Part shown: in pieces, positions 24,224 to 34,478 of the stretch
Layout of the letters: each line of letters opens with the position of its first letter
Position numbering within the stretch: position 1 is the stretch's first letter
Assembly (NCBI RefSeq): GCF_000196895.1
Contig: NC_014297.1
Span: 620,001 to 684,000, forward strand
Length of the DNA: 64,000 bases
Reading direction: 5' to 3'
From: Halalkalicoccus jeotgali B3
Lineage (GTDB): Archaea; Halobacteriota; Halobacteria; Halobacteriales; Halalkalicoccaceae
Program-made: the position numbers and the translations under genes
The notes under the pieces: generated by a model
Told to the model about the DNA's origin: nothing
Databases searched by the model: none
The model's input: the letters and a program-made list of their open reading frames with translations, nothing else

Positions 24224-26074
24224 ATGGACGCAAGCACCACGTCGACCGCGGGCGACGACGCCGCCGAAAGCGACGCGCCCGAACCCACCGACTGCGGGCG
24301 CGTACGCCGTGCTCGCGACGCCCTCGAGCGACGAACCATCGCACTCCTCGCGGTCGGGACGACGCTGGTGCTCGCCCTCCTGTTCTATTACCCGGTCACG
24401 ACCGTCTTCGTCGAGTCGCTCCTCGTCGAGGGGCGGCTCACGCTTTCGGCGTTCGGGGCCCTGCTCCGTGATCCGTTCTACTTCGGCGATCTCGCCCGCC
24501 TGTTCGCGGGCGATTCACCGTTCGTGGTCGGTCGGGCGCTCCTCTCGGGCGAGCGGCGACTCGGGATCGTCGGTTTTACGGCCTTTCAGGCGGCCCTCTC
24601 GACGCTTGCGAGCCTCGCGCTCGGCCTCCCCGCGGCGTACGTCCTCGCGCGCTACGAGTTCCGTGGGCGGCGAACGCTTCGGTCGCTGACGATCCTGCCG
24701 TTCGTGCTCCCCTCGATCATGGTCGCGATCGGCTTCGTCGCCACGTTCGGCCGGAACGGCACGCTCAACGCCGTCCTCGGGACGATCGGGCTCGGGCCCG
24801 TCGATCTGTTGTTCACCCTGGAGGCGGTCGTGATCGCCCACGCCTTCTATAACGCGCCACTCGTCGCCCGGGTGACCACCGCCGCCTGGGAGTCGGTCGA
24901 CGCCCGGACCGTCGAGACCGCACGCAGCCTCGGGGCGAGCCCGATTCGGGCCTTCCGGGACGTGATCGCCCCGCAGCTCTATCCTGCGGTGGTGATGGGG
25001 GCCGCGCTGACGTTCGTCTTTACCTTCGGGACCTTCCCGATCATCTTGGCGCTCGGCGGGTTCGAACTCGCGACCGTCGAGGTGTTCGTCTACCAGCTCG
25101 TCGGGGACCTGAACTACACCGAGGCCGCGGCGCTGGCGATCGTCGAACTCGCGATCTCGCTCGGCGTCCTCTACGCGTATCTGCGCTACGAGGCCCGCCA
25201 CACCGTCCGTTCGCAGGGGGTTCGCCCGCTCGCCCGAGCGCCCCTCGTCCCGAGCGAGCGTTCGGTACGGGCGCTCCTCGCACGCTTCGGGATCGGCGCT
25301 TACGCACTGGTCGCGCTGGTCGTGTTCGTCGCCCCGATCGCGAGCATGCTCTATACTAGCGTCGCCGGTCCGGACGGGCTGACCCTCGACCATTATCGGT
25401 TTCTCCTCGACCGACAGGCGACCGGGGCGGCGTTTCAGGTCCGGCCGTGGGACGCGATCCGCAACTCGCTGGTGTTCGCCCTCGGCGCGCTCGCGCTTTC
25501 GGTCCCGATGGGCGTGGTGATCTCGGTGCTGACGACCCGGCGATATCGCGGCCGGAAGCTGGTCGATACCGTCGCGATGGCGCCGCTTGCGGTCTCGGGG
25601 GTGATCGTCGGGATCGGGCTACTCCGGGGACCGGTCTTCGGCGTCGAGATCGCCGGGTGGCGACTCTCCGTCGGCGGGGCGCTCGCGATCGTCGCCGCCC
25701 ACGCCGTCTCCTGCTATCCCTTCGTCGTCCGCACCGTCTCCCCGGGGTTCGAGTCGCTGGACGGGCGGTTCGTCGAGTCCGCCCGGGCGCTCGGTGCCTC
25801 CCGGGTGCGCGCCCTGCTCGACATCGAACTCCCGCTTGTCCGACCGGGAGTGATCGCGGGCGCGGCGTTCGCGACGGCGATCTCGATCGGGGAGTTCTCC
25901 TCGACGGTCGTGCTCGCGACGGGGACCGATCAGTACACGATGCCGGTCGCGATCGAGCAGTTCATCGGCCGGCGGCTCGGACCTGCGACCGCGATGGGCG
26001 TCGTCCTGCTTTTGGTCTCGAGTGCCAGTTTCGTGATCATCGACCGTCTCGGGGGTGAGACCGATGGCCTCTGA
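24224..26074 (+). CDS. thiP: ABC transporter permease, two fused halves
   Basis: About 616 residues and 12 membrane segments, a duplicated ThiP/FbpB-type permease. Each half has an EAA-like loop: ESVDARTVETARSLGASPIRAFRDV in the first and ESLDGRFVESARALGASRVRALLDI in the second, the contacts for the ATPase. The start at 24224 leaves a 13-nt gap after the binding protein; a GTG at 24194 would overlap it by 17 nt. It imports the ligand delivered by the lipoprotein across the cytoplasmic membrane. Confidence 0.85.
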   Translation: MDASTTSTAGDDAAESDAPEPTDCGRVRRARDALERRTIALLAVGTTLVLALLFYYPVTTVFVESLLVEGRLTLSAFGALLRDPFYFGDLARLFAGDSPFVVGRALLSGERRLGIVGFTAFQAALSTLASLALGLPAAYVLARYEFRGRRTLRSLTILPFVLPSIMVAIGFVATFGRNGTLNAVLGTIGLGPVDLLFTLEAVVIAHAFYNAPLVARVTTAAWESVDARTVETARSLGASPIRAFRDVIAPQLYPAVVMGAALTFVFTFGTFPIILALGGFELATVEVFVYQLVGDLNYTEAAALAIVELAISLGVLYAYLRYEARHTVRSQGVRPLARAPLVPSERSVRALLARFGIGAYALVALVVFVAPIASMLYTSVAGPDGLTLDHYRFLLDRQATGAAFQVRPWDAIRNSLVFALGALALSVPMGVVISVLTTRRYRGRKLVDTVAMAPLAVSGVIVGIGLLRGPVFGVEIAGWRLSVGGALAIVAAHAVSCYPFVVRTVSPGFESLDGRFVESARALGASRVRALLDIELPLVRPGVIAGAAFATAISIGEFSSTVVLATGTDQYTMPVAIEQFIGRRLGPATAMGVVLLLVSSASFVIIDRLGGETDGL

Positions 26075-27149
26075 GCCGACCAACCCGGTCGCGCTCTCGC
26101 TTTCGGACGTGACGGTCCGCTACGGGGAGACGACCGCCGTCGAGGGGCTCTCGCTCGGGGTTCGGGAGGGGGAGTTTTTCACCCTCGTCGGCCCCTCGGG
26201 CTGCGGGAAGACGACGCCCCTCCGGCTGATCGCCGGCTTCGAGTCGCCGACGGCGGGGTCGGTCGCCATCGGCGGAACACGCGTCGCGGAGGTCCCCCCG
26301 GAGGAGCGAAACGTCGGCGTCGTCTTCCAGAACTACGCGCTGTTTCCCCACATGAGCGTCGCCCAAAACGTCGGCTACGGGCTCCGCTTTGCGGACCCGC
26401 CCGGCGGCGTCTCCCGCGAAAAGCGCGTCGCCGACCTCTTAGACCTCGTCGATCTCGCGGACGCCGGCGAGCGCTCGCCCGAGGAGCTCTCGGGTGGCCA
26501 ACAACAGCGCGTCGCCATCGCGCGGGCGCTCGCGCCCGGCCCCGACGTCCTCCTGCTCGATGAGCCCATGAGCGCGCTCGACGCCCGGCTGCGCGAACGG
26601 CTGCGCGGGCAGGTCCGGTCGATCCAGCGCGAACTCGACATCACGACGGTGTACGTCACCCACGACCAGGAGGAGGCGCTTGCGATCTCGGACCGCGTCG
26701 CCGTCATGCGTGCGGGCCGGGTCGAGCAGATCGACCCCCCGCGAACGGTCTACGACGCCCCCCGAACGCGGTTCGTCGCCGAGTTCGTCGGCGATAACAA
26801 CGTCCTCACCGGGACGGTCGTCGAGCCGTCCGCGGACCGTTCCCCGGAGCCCCTTCCCGTCCGAGTCGGCGAGGAGACGCTCGCGATCGCGGCCGACGCC
26901 ATCGAGTGTGACCGCGGCGATCGCGTGACCTTCTGCGTGCGCCCCGAGGACCTCCTCCCGGGGGCCGAAACCAACCGGCTCGAAGCGACGGTCGAGAGCG
27001 CGGAGTTCCTCGGTTCGAGCACTCGAACCCGTCTGCGCTGGCAAGGCCGGGAGCTGATCGCCCGAAGCGAGGCCCGACCGGGCGATCGGCTTCGCATTGG
27101 GTTCTCCCCCGAGGACGCCCACGTGGTCTCTCTCGACGCCGACGGGTGA
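26064..27149 (+). CDS. thiQ: ABC transporter ATP-binding protein
   Basis: 361 residues. Walker A is GPSGCGKTTPLRL, the signature LSGGQQQRVAIARAL, Walker B VLLLDEPMSALD and the H-loop VTHDQEEAL. The C-terminal 120 residues form a TOBE/MOI-like regulatory domain (FCVRPEDLLPG, LRWQGRELIAR). This is the PotA/FbpC/ThiQ branch. It starts 11 nt before the permease stop, completing the operon. A Pro after GKTT, where Leu or Thr is usual, is worth noting. Convergent with the sugar dehydrogenase 9 nt away. Confidence 0.88.
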   Translation: MASEPTNPVALSLSDVTVRYGETTAVEGLSLGVREGEFFTLVGPSGCGKTTPLRLIAGFESPTAGSVAIGGTRVAEVPPEERNVGVVFQNYALFPHMSVAQNVGYGLRFADPPGGVSREKRVADLLDLVDLADAGERSPEELSGGQQQRVAIARALAPGPDVLLLDEPMSALDARLRERLRGQVRSIQRELDITTVYVTHDQEEALAISDRVAVMRAGRVEQIDPPRTVYDAPRTRFVAEFVGDNNVLTGTVVEPSADRSPEPLPVRVGEETLAIAADAIECDRGDRVTFCVRPEDLLPGAETNRLEATVESAEFLGSSTRTRLRWQGRELIARSEARPGDRLRIGFSPEDAHVVSLDADG

Positions 27150-27158
27150 GCCTGCGTC

Positions 27159-28229
27159 CTACAGTTCGACGACGTCGCCGCCCTCGGCGGCCTCGTGGAT
27201 CGCCCGGATGATGCGCATGTCCTCGAGCCCGTGGCGCCCGTCGGGGCGGATGTCCTCTCCGGTCAGGACCCGATCGGCGAAGTAGTCGAACTCCTCACGC
27301 ATCTCCTCTTCGGCGTCGAAGGTCTCGTGGTCGACCTGCACCTGCAGGTCGTTTCGCGAGAGCCGGAGGGTCACCTCCCCGTGGAACGCCGGCTGGAGTT
27401 CGATCTGGCCCTCCGTGCCGGTGATCTTCAACTCGGTGTCCGTGTAAGCGCGCTGGCTCGCGGTCGTGACCATCTTCACGTCGTCTTCGAGGACGAGCAG
27501 GGCAGAGGAGCGCTCGTCGGGGACGTCCCCGAAAGCCTCGTGGTGGGAACTCATCTCCGAGCGGACGGCGACGGGATCCCGATCGAGCAGGTAGCGGGCG
27601 GTGTTGATCGAGTAGATGCCCAGATCCATCACCGAGGTACCGTACCCCGACAGGTCAGGGTCGAGACGCCACTGATCGTGATCGGGGATCATCTCCAGTA
27701 GTCGCTGGCTGTTGTGGCCGTGGACCGACACCGGCTCGCCGAGAAAGCCCTCAGAGATCAGTTCCTTCGCGCGCTGGACGGCGGGCTCGGTGTGCATCCG
27801 GTAGGCGATCATCAGGGGGACGTCGGCGTCCTCACACGTCTCGACCATCCGCTCGGCGCGCTCGACGGTGCTTTCCATGGGTTTCTCACAGAGGATCGCC
27901 TTGTCCAGCCCGGCGGCCGTCTCGACGTACTCCAGATGATAGGCATTGGGCGTCCCGACGTAGACGGCGTCGTACGTCTCATGTTTCGCGCCGTCGTGGA
28001 ACTCCTCGTAGCTGATGCCGTGGACCACGCCGTTGTCCTCGGCGAGTCGCTCTGCCTTCTCGGTCGAACTGCTCACGAACGTTGTCACCTCCCCGAGGTC
28101 GGAGGACTCGATTGCCGGCAGGGCGACGTCGATCGTCCACCAGCCGAGCCCGATCAGGGCGTATCTCACCGTCCCCTCGGTCGTCGTCTGCCACTCGCGG
28201 TCCTCGTAGGAGTCGATCCAGTCGAGCAT
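27159..28229 (-). CDS. gfo6: Gfo/Idh/MocA oxidoreductase, Gfo6/XacA type
   Basis: 356 residues. The N-terminal VRYALIGLGWWTIDVALPAI Rossmann entry with GLGWW, FVSSSTEKAERLAEDNG, EKPMES (catalytic Lys) and the middle YGTSVMDLGIYSINTARYLL match the haloarchaeal glucose-fructose-oxidoreductase-like group that includes D-xylose 1-dehydrogenase XacA. That enzyme starts the oxidative pentose pathway with NADP. None of the other xylose-pathway genes is nearby, so a related sugar substrate is equally possible. The start at 28229 is the first ATG giving the family N-terminus. Confidence 0.8.
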   Translation of the reverse strand: MLDWIDSYEDREWQTTTEGTVRYALIGLGWWTIDVALPAIESSDLGEVTTFVSSSTEKAERLAEDNGVVHGISYEEFHDGAKHETYDAVYVGTPNAYHLEYVETAAGLDKAILCEKPMESTVERAERMVETCEDADVPLMIAYRMHTEPAVQRAKELISEGFLGEPVSVHGHNSQRLLEMIPDHDQWRLDPDLSGYGTSVMDLGIYSINTARYLLDRDPVAVRSEMSSHHEAFGDVPDERSSALLVLEDDVKMVTTASQRAYTDTELKITGTEGQIELQPAFHGEVTLRLSRNDLQVQVDHETFDAEEEMREEFDYFADRVLTGEDIRPDGRHGLEDMRIIRAIHEAAEGGDVVEL

Positions 28230-28351
28230 TGGTCGTACTACCGGCCGTGGGAGTAAAACGCTCGGGTCTTCGGACGGATTGGCACCCGCCCGCGGGCCGA
28301 CGGTTCCGAGGATCTCGATTCTCGCGGGAACGAACCGGTTCGTCTCCCCGT

Positions 28352-29611
28352 TCAGACGCCGAGGATCGCCCGCGCCAACCCGAGGAAGATGAAAAACCCG
28401 AGCACGTCCGTCGCGGTCGTGATGAAGATCGTCGCGGAGGTCGCCGGGTCGACCTCGAGGCGATCGAGCACCAGCGGGATGACCGTCCCGAAGAACCCGG
28501 CGATCACGAGGTTCAACACCATCGAGGTGCCCAGAACGAGGCCCAACAGCGGGCTCTGATTGAACACTGTCGCGATCGCCGCGACCAGCACACCGGTGAT
28601 CGCCCCGTTGGCCCCGCCGGCGAGGATCTCGTTGAGGACCGCCCGCCCGCCGGTCGACAGCGAGACCTGCTCCAGGGCGAGTCCGCGTACCGTTACGGCC
28701 ATCGACTGCGTTCCCGCGTTGCCGCCCATTCCGGCCACGACCGGCATGTAGACGGCAAGCAGCGTGAACGCGGCGATCGTTTCCTCGAACAGCCCGACGA
28801 CGGCCGCGGCCAGAAACGCCGTCCCGAGGTTGACGATGAGCCATTTGTACCGATTGCGGACCTTCGAGAGCGCGCCATCGAGGACGCTTTCCTCCTCGAC
28901 GACGCCCGTAAACTCGTAGAGGGTCCTGTTCGCCTCCTCCTCGACGATCCGGAGGACGTCCTCGGCGTCGATAACCCCGATGACCGTCTCCCCATCGTCC
29001 TCCTGATCGAGGACCGCCACCGTGCTCTCGGGGTTCGCACGGAAGACTTCGAGGACGTCCTCCCGGTCGTCGTCGAACCCGGCGGTCGGCGTCTCCTGGA
29101 CGTAGTCGGTGATGGCCTCCGAATCGCCGGTGTCCATCGCGAGCGCCTGGCCGGGCAACTCGCCGATCAGTCGCCCGTTTTCGGTCACGAGGATCGTCGG
29201 GAACCGATCCGTCCGGTCCTCGTAGCGACGGACCCGTCGGGTCACGTCCGCGAAACTGCTGTGGCTGTCGACCGTGACGTAGTCGATATGCATGATCCCC
29301 GCCGCGCTCTCGGGGTCGAACTCGAGGAGAAACTCGATGTTTCGGCGCCGATCCTCGTCGAGGCGGCGGAGGATCGCCTCCCGAGGCCTCTCGTCGGTCA
29401 GCGCGAGGACGTCGGTCGCCTCGTCCGGATCGAGGCGACGGACGAACCGGTGGAGCTGCTGGCGACTCAGGTCCGCGACGATGTCCGCTTGGGTCGGATG
29501 GGACAACTGGAAGAACACCTCCCGTTGGCGCGACCACGGGAGGGTCCGAAACCGCTCTCCCGGCGACGGTGCCGTCGATAATGCCAGTTGAACCTCGGCT
29601 GTATCCGCCAT
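28352..29611 (-). CDS. mgtE: MgtE magnesium channel
   Basis: 419 residues. The order is an MgtE N-domain of short helical repeats (about 15-110), two CBS domains (about 115-245, e.g. GRLIGELPGQALAMDT and GVIDAEDVLRIV), and a C-terminal five-helix pore containing PVVAGMGGNAGTQS, the conserved Mg selectivity motif, and ATDVLGFFIFL. The family is a gated Mg2+ channel. It lies about 100 nt beyond ureF on the same strand; nickel or cobalt transport is sometimes proposed for this family, so a link with urease metal supply is possible but not indicated. Confidence 0.92.
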   Translation of the reverse strand: MADTAEVQLALSTAPSPGERFRTLPWSRQREVFFQLSHPTQADIVADLSRQQLHRFVRRLDPDEATDVLALTDERPREAILRRLDEDRRRNIEFLLEFDPESAAGIMHIDYVTVDSHSSFADVTRRVRRYEDRTDRFPTILVTENGRLIGELPGQALAMDTGDSEAITDYVQETPTAGFDDDREDVLEVFRANPESTVAVLDQEDDGETVIGVIDAEDVLRIVEEEANRTLYEFTGVVEEESVLDGALSKVRNRYKWLIVNLGTAFLAAAVVGLFEETIAAFTLLAVYMPVVAGMGGNAGTQSMAVTVRGLALEQVSLSTGGRAVLNEILAGGANGAITGVLVAAIATVFNQSPLLGLVLGTSMVLNLVIAGFFGTVIPLVLDRLEVDPATSATIFITTATDVLGFFIFLGLARAILGV

Positions 29612-29707
29612 GATCTGACCCGTTATCACGACGAGTAAGAAGGTGCTACGATCCCGGCGTGACGGGAGCACCATCGCGGGCCCGCCCGATCAGCGCCGCG
29701 TCGGCGC

Positions 29708-30397
29708 TCAACTGACGAACAGCCGACGGTCGGCCCGTTCGTGGCACATTCCCTGTACGTCGATCAGCGGCGTACACGAGCGAAGCGCCTCCAGACCCCG
29801 GCCCGCCGCCTCGCGCTCGACATCCTCGATGACCGGAAAGAGGCCATGGAGGACGCGCTGAACCTCGCTGTGGCCCAGCCGGAGGAGGCGCTGGGCCGCC
29901 CCCAACAGGCCGGTGACGAAGGCGTACCCACAGACGAGTCGGGCTTCACGCTCGGAGAGCCCTTTTCTCGCGGTCACGACGCCGAGTGCGGTCGGAAAGT
30001 GACCGCGAACCGAGTCCCCGACTTGGGCCGCGTACTCGTCGACGAACGCGCGTTCCCCGGCGACGACGTCAAGCAACCGTTTGCCCGACGTCAGCGAACT
30101 CTCGCGGAACTCGCGTGCGAGCAGCGTCGCGTGCAGTCGATCGTCAATCCGTGCGAGGCGCTCTCGGTCCCCCTCGCGGGCCGCTCGGTGGGCCACAGAG
30201 AGCGCGACCATGTCACAGGGACCGACCTGCCCGCGAAGGTAGTCCGCCAGCAGCCCCCGCAGATCGTCGGCGTCCGCGACCCGGTCCTCCTCGACGAACG
30301 TTTCGAGGCCGTACGAGAGGGTATAGGAGCCAACCGGCAGAAACGAGTCGGCGAGCCTGAGCGCCGAAAGTAGGCCGCCGTCGTCCGTCCCGCCCAT
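29708..30397 (-). CDS. ureF: Urease accessory protein UreF
   Basis: 229 residues, all-helical. LRLADSFLPVGSYTLSYGLETFVEE at residues 11-35 is the family start (usual form FPxGxFxxSxGLE), and the C-terminal LRLGHSEVQRVLHGLFPVIED is typical. UreF acts with UreD and UreG as the GTPase-regulating complex that delivers nickel to apo-urease. It is the last gene of the ure operon and overlaps ureE by one base. Confidence 0.93.
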   Translation of the reverse strand: MGGTDDGGLLSALRLADSFLPVGSYTLSYGLETFVEEDRVADADDLRGLLADYLRGQVGPCDMVALSVAHRAAREGDRERLARIDDRLHATLLAREFRESSLTSGKRLLDVVAGERAFVDEYAAQVGDSVRGHFPTALGVVTARKGLSEREARLVCGYAFVTGLLGAAQRLLRLGHSEVQRVLHGLFPVIEDVEREAAGRGLEALRSCTPLIDVQGMCHERADRRLFVS

Positions 30398-30912
30398 CAG
30401 TGCTCACCGTGGGGATGGCCGTGCGCGTGGTCGTGGTCTGCCGTCGCGTCGTCGAACAGCGCCGGGTCGACCGCCTCGGTCCCGATCGTCGCGCCCTCGG
30501 ACAGCTCCTCGCGGAGGGTTCGCTCCATCAGCCGGCGCTCGCCGACGATCGGGACCAGCAGTTCGTCGCCGCGGACCGCGAGTTCCCAGTGTTGGTTGCC
30601 CATGTGGTGACCCAGTTCGAGCGCCTCCTTCCAGTTCATCTCGGGGACCGAGACCACGAGCACCTCCCGACGCTCGAACTCGACGACGACCATTCGCTCG
30701 TCGTCCGCGACGAGGACGTCCCCCGGCGAGAGCTCGTGATCCCCGAGGACGATCCCCAGTTCGGTGCCGTCTTCGAGTTCGGTCTTGAACCGCGAGCGGT
30801 TCCGCTCGCGCTCGTCGACGGTGATCCGTTCGAGGGTTCCTCGCTCCTCGTGGTGCTCTCGTTTCCCGGCCAGTTCCTCGACGGTGCCGAGTGTCTCGCG
30901 GACGACGATCAC
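30397..30912 (-). CDS. ureE: Urease accessory metallochaperone UreE
   Basis: 171 residues. The N-terminal peptide-binding half (KTELEDGTELGIVLG...LSPGDVLVADDE) and the metal-binding half with HHMGNQHWELAV are standard UreE features; the GNQH histidine is the dimer-interface nickel ligand. The C-terminus ends in HDHAHGHPHGEH, a His-rich tail for extra nickel storage. It hands nickel to UreG. Overlaps ureD by 4 nt upstream and ureF by one base downstream. Confidence 0.94.
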   Translation of the reverse strand: MIVVRETLGTVEELAGKREHHEERGTLERITVDERERNRSRFKTELEDGTELGIVLGDHELSPGDVLVADDERMVVVEFERREVLVVSVPEMNWKEALELGHHMGNQHWELAVRGDELLVPIVGERRLMERTLREELSEGATIGTEAVDPALFDDATADHDHAHGHPHGEH

Positions 30913-31799
30913 GGCCGGCCCTCCGGGATCCGTGCTCCTAGATGCGACTCCCGGATGGCGGCCCAGGCCTCCCGGAGTGCGTCGGTCACCGGGGCTCGGC
31001 GCTCACCGAGCGCGCGGACGATCACGCCTCGGTCGCCGGGAGCGAGGCTCACACCCGCGTGGGCCTCGCTGTCGAGTCGGTCGTGGATCCGGTCCGTTAT
31101 CGCATCGGGGTCCTCGACCCCGAGTGCGTAGAGGGTCCCCACCACTGCGAACTCGCCGAGGACGCCCGGCGACTGGGGCGAGCGCTCGTCGGGTGCGAGA
31201 TCGAGCGCGTCGTACACGAGCGGCGTTCCGTCCGGCGCATCGACGCACAGTCTGGAGCGATAGCGGTCGTACGCGAAGCACTCACCGCGCGCCAAGCGAC
31301 CGGGGACGACGACGTCCGAGAACAGGAGCGTTCCGCCCTCGTGAAGCGTCACGTCGGCCGTCTGCAGACACCGGGTCCCCTCGTGGAGGATCACCGGCTC
31401 GGGCAGGTACTCGAGGTACGCCCCCTCCTCGACTTCGAGGTCGACCGCGAGTCGGGCGTAGTTCCGGGTCATCGACTGGACTTTCGTCGCACTCTGGGCG
31501 GTGACGTGGGCCTTTGTACCCTGTTTCGCGACGACCTCGGTCCGATGGCGATCCCCCTGTGCGACCCCGCCGGTCGGCGTCTGGATACAGCGGGTGAGAA
31601 GCCCCGGAACGGGGTCGTGATACAACCCGCGGGTGAGGTGGAAGGGCACCTCGACGTACTCGTGGACCGCTCGCGTCACGCCCTCGGTATCGGGCGCGAG
31701 CGTGAGTTCGAGGCGGCCGTCCTTGCCGGGCGAACCGGCCGGGGTCGGAAGCTCCTCGGCGGCATATCCCTCGAAGGCGGCGGGCACCGACCGGGTCAT
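30909..31799 (-). CDS. ureD: Urease accessory protein UreD
   Basis: 296 residues. GLYHDPVPGLLTRCIQTPTGGVAQGD and TAQSATKVQSM are the family's conserved early region, and YLPEPVILHEGTRCLQTADVTLHEG the middle. UreD is the scaffold binding apo-urease and UreF/UreG during nickel insertion. The start at ATG 31799 shares its base with the ureG stop. Part of an uninterrupted coupled gene string. Confidence 0.93.
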   Translation of the reverse strand: MTRSVPAAFEGYAAEELPTPAGSPGKDGRLELTLAPDTEGVTRAVHEYVEVPFHLTRGLYHDPVPGLLTRCIQTPTGGVAQGDRHRTEVVAKQGTKAHVTAQSATKVQSMTRNYARLAVDLEVEEGAYLEYLPEPVILHEGTRCLQTADVTLHEGGTLLFSDVVVPGRLARGECFAYDRYRSRLCVDAPDGTPLVYDALDLAPDERSPQSPGVLGEFAVVGTLYALGVEDPDAITDRIHDRLDSEAHAGVSLAPGDRGVIVRALGERRAPVTDALREAWAAIRESHLGARIPEGRP

Positions 31800-32425
31800 C
31801 AAAAGAGCACCCGCTGTTCGATGTCCGCCACCACCTCGTCGATCCCGTCGCCGGTCTTGCAGTTCGTAAACAGCGAGGGTCCCTCGCGCACGTCGGCGGC
31901 GTCGGTCCGCATCACGTCCAGATCCGCCCCGACGTGTTCTGCGAGGTCGGTCTTGTTGATCACGAGCAGGTCGGCCTCGACGACGCCCGGGCCACGTTTC
32001 CGGGGGATATCGTCTCCCTCTGCCGTCGAGATGACGAAGGCGTAGTAATCGGCGAGCTCGGGGTTGAACGTCGCCGCGAGGTTGTCCCCGCCGCTTTCCA
32101 GCACCACGAGATCGAGGTCGGGATACGCTTCGAGGAACGAGTCGATCGCCGCGAGGTTCATCGAGGGGTCCTCCCTGATCCCGGTGTGTGGACACGCGCC
32201 GGTCTCGACGCCGACGACGAGATCCTCGGGGAGGTCGTCCGCAAAGGCCCGTTTGAACTGCTCTGCGTCCTCCTGGGTGAGGATGTCGTTTGCGATCACA
32301 CCGATCTCCAGACCCGCCTCGCGGAGTCGGGGAACGAGCCGTTTGATCAGCGCCGTCTTCCCCGAGCCGACGGGGCCGCCGATTCCCACAGTGGGTACGT
32401 CCCGGTGGGTCGGTCCGCTGCTCAT
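31799..32425 (-). CDS. ureG: Urease accessory GTPase UreG
   Basis: 208 residues. P-loop [12 protein letters not shown] (about 16-27), the dimer nickel-binding [13 protein letters not shown] motif with its Cys-Pro-His, [15 protein letters not shown] and [10 protein letters not shown] (GTP base recognition). GTP-driven dimerisation releases nickel to urease. It overlaps ureA by 4 nt and ureD by 1 nt. Length and motifs are canonical. Confidence 0.95.
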   Translation of the reverse strand: MSSGPTHRDVPTVGIGGPVGSGKTALIKRLVPRLREAGLEIGVIANDILTQEDAEQFKRAFADDLPEDLVVGVETGACPHTGIREDPSMNLAAIDSFLEAYPDLDLVVLESGGDNLAATFNPELADYYAFVISTAEGDDIPRKRGPGVVEADLLVINKTDLAEHVGADLDVMRTDAADVREGPSLFTNCKTGDGIDEVVADIEQRVLF

Positions 32426-32745
32426 TCGTCCTCACCTCCTTCGAGCCGAATGGGGTCGTGGACGGTCACGAGCTTCGTCCCGTCGGGGAAGACGGGCTCG
32501 ACTTGCACCATGTCGATCATCGACGGGACGCCCTCCATGACGTCCTCACGGGTGAGCAACTGGGTCGCCTCCGAGCGCAATTCGGCGACGCGTTTGCCCT
32601 CGCGGGCGCCCTCACAGACCCAGTCGGCGATGTAAGCGACGGATTCGGGGTGGTTGAGCGGCACGCCGCGGTCCTTGCGACGGCGTGCCATCTGTGCGAC
32701 GTTGAACAGCGTGAGGCGTTCTTCTTCTTTGGGTGTTAGGTTCAT
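32422..32745 (-). CDS. ureA: Urease gamma subunit UreA
   Basis: 107 residues. [39 protein letters not shown] is the family N-terminus, followed by [29 protein letters not shown] at the end. It is the smallest of the three structural subunits and packs on UreC. Here it is a separate polypeptide, placed after ureC rather than before ureB, the usual haloarchaeal order (B-C-A). The 3' end overlaps ureG by 4 nt. Confidence 0.95.
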   Translation of the reverse strand: MNLTPKEEERLTLFNVAQMARRRKDRGVPLNHPESVAYIADWVCEGAREGKRVAELRSEATQLLTREDVMEGVPSMIDMVQVEPVFPDGTKLVTVHDPIRLEGGEDE

Positions 32746-32768
32746 GATAGGGTGAGTGGGTGGTGGCG

Positions 32769-34478
32769 TTAGAGCAGGTAGCGCTGGGTCAGGGGCAGTT
32801 CCTCGGCGGGCTCGGCGGTCACCGGCTCGCCGCCGATGAACACCTCGAAGGTCTCCGAATCGACCTCGAGATCGTCGGGACAGTACGTGTTGTGCACCAT
32901 GTCCTCCTTCGAGAGTGGGCGGGTGTCTTCTACTGGAACGACCTCCGACTGGAGGCCGTATTCGTCGCCGACGCCGGCCTCGGCGGCCGCACCGCTGACG
33001 AACGTCATGCTGGTGGCGTGACGGGCCGTTCCCTCCGCACCGAACCAGGGGCGCTGGCGTTTGGGCTCGCAGGTCATCAGCGAGCCGTTGGCCTCGCCCA
33101 TGTTCGCCGAGGCGGGATACCCACCTTTCAGAACCCATTCGGGTTTGATCCCGAAGAACGCGGGCTTCCAGAGCGCGACGTCTGCGAGCTTGCCGGGTTC
33201 GAGCGATCCCACATGGGAGCTGATCCCCGCCGTGATCGCGGGATTGATGGTGTATTTGGCGATATACCGGAGGATACGGGCGTTGTCGTTGTCGCTTCCC
33301 TCGTCGGCGGACAGGGGCCCGCGCTGGCGCTTCATCTTATCGGCAGTCTGCCAGGTGCGAGAGATCAGCTCGGCCTGGCGACCCATCGCCATCGAGTCGG
33401 TCGCCATCATGCTGATCGCGCCGCGATCGTGCAAGACGTCCTCGGCGCCGAGCGTCTCCGCGCGGATGCGCGACTCGGCGAAGGCGACGTCCTCGGGGAC
33501 GTCCGGGTTGAGGTGATGACAGACCATCACCATATCGAGGTGCTCGTCGAACGTGTTGGTGGTAAACGGCATCGAGGGGTTCGTCGAGGAGGGCAGCATG
33601 TGGGGATGGCCCACGAGCTCGAGGACGTCCGGCGCGTGGCCCCCGCCGGCGCCCTCGATGTGGAAGGTGTGGATCGTCCGCCCGTCGATTGCGTCGAAGG
33701 TTTCCTCGACGAAGCCCGACTCGTTGAGAGTGTCGGTGTGAAGACAGACCTGCACGTCGGTCTCCTCGGCGACCGAGAGGCAGGTATCGATCGCGGCGGG
33801 GGTCGCTCCCCAATCCTCGTGAACCTTCATTCCGCAGGCGCCGGCCTCGACCTGCTCTCTGAGGGGCTCGGGCCGACTCGAGGATCCCTTCCCGTAGACG
33901 CCGACGTTGACGGGCCACTCGTCGGCGGCCCGCAACAGCATCTCGATGTTTCGAGGGCCGGGGGTCGCGGTGGTCGCCCCGCCGCCGAAGCCCCCGCCCA
34001 TCATCGTCGTGATCCCGCTTGCGATGGCGTGGTCAGCGAGTTGCGGCGTGTTGAAGTGGACGTGGACGTCGATCCCGCCGGGGGTGGCGATCAGGCCCTC
34101 GCCGGGGATCGCGTCGGTGCTCGGGCCGACGATCAGCTCCTCGTCGACGCCGTCCATCGTCTCGGGGTTGCCCGCGGAGCCGAGGCCGACGGTACGTCCG
34201 TCCTTGATCCCCAGATCGCCCTTCTCGATGCCCAGTACGGGGTCGATCACGGTGACGTTGGTCAGCACCCAGTCGAGGGCGCCCTCGGCGCTCGTGACGC
34301 CCGAGGTCATCCCCATGCCGTCCCGCAGGGTCTTTCCGCCGCCGAAGACGCTCTCGTCACCCTTCGCCGTGTGATCGCGCTCGACCTCGGCGATCAGGTC
34401 GGTGTCCGCGAGTCGCAGGCGGTCGCCCTCCGTGGGCCCGTACAGCCGGGCGTACCGGTCGCGGTCGATCTCCCGCAT
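32769..34478 (-). CDS. ureC: Urease alpha (catalytic) subunit UreC
   Basis: 569 residues, normal length. Active-site elements seen: HVHFNTPQ (nickel His pair, near residue 137), [12 protein letters not shown] containing the Lys that is carbamylated to bridge both nickels, HTDTLNESG and [15 protein letters not shown] (nickel His ligands), the mobile-flap [22 protein letters not shown] His, and [13 protein letters not shown] with the metal Asp. All catalytic residues appear intact, so the urease should be active. It shares one base with ureB and lies 23 nt before ureA. Confidence 0.97.
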   Translation of the reverse strand: MREIDRDRYARLYGPTEGDRLRLADTDLIAEVERDHTAKGDESVFGGGKTLRDGMGMTSGVTSAEGALDWVLTNVTVIDPVLGIEKGDLGIKDGRTVGLGSAGNPETMDGVDEELIVGPSTDAIPGEGLIATPGGIDVHVHFNTPQLADHAIASGITTMMGGGFGGGATTATPGPRNIEMLLRAADEWPVNVGVYGKGSSSRPEPLREQVEAGACGMKVHEDWGATPAAIDTCLSVAEETDVQVCLHTDTLNESGFVEETFDAIDGRTIHTFHIEGAGGGHAPDVLELVGHPHMLPSSTNPSMPFTTNTFDEHLDMVMVCHHLNPDVPEDVAFAESRIRAETLGAEDVLHDRGAISMMATDSMAMGRQAELISRTWQTADKMKRQRGPLSADEGSDNDNARILRYIAKYTINPAITAGISSHVGSLEPGKLADVALWKPAFFGIKPEWVLKGGYPASANMGEANGSLMTCEPKRQRPWFGAEGTARHATSMTFVSGAAAEAGVGDEYGLQSEVVPVEDTRPLSKEDMVHNTYCPDDLEVDSETFEVFIGGEPVTAEPAEELPLTQRYLL

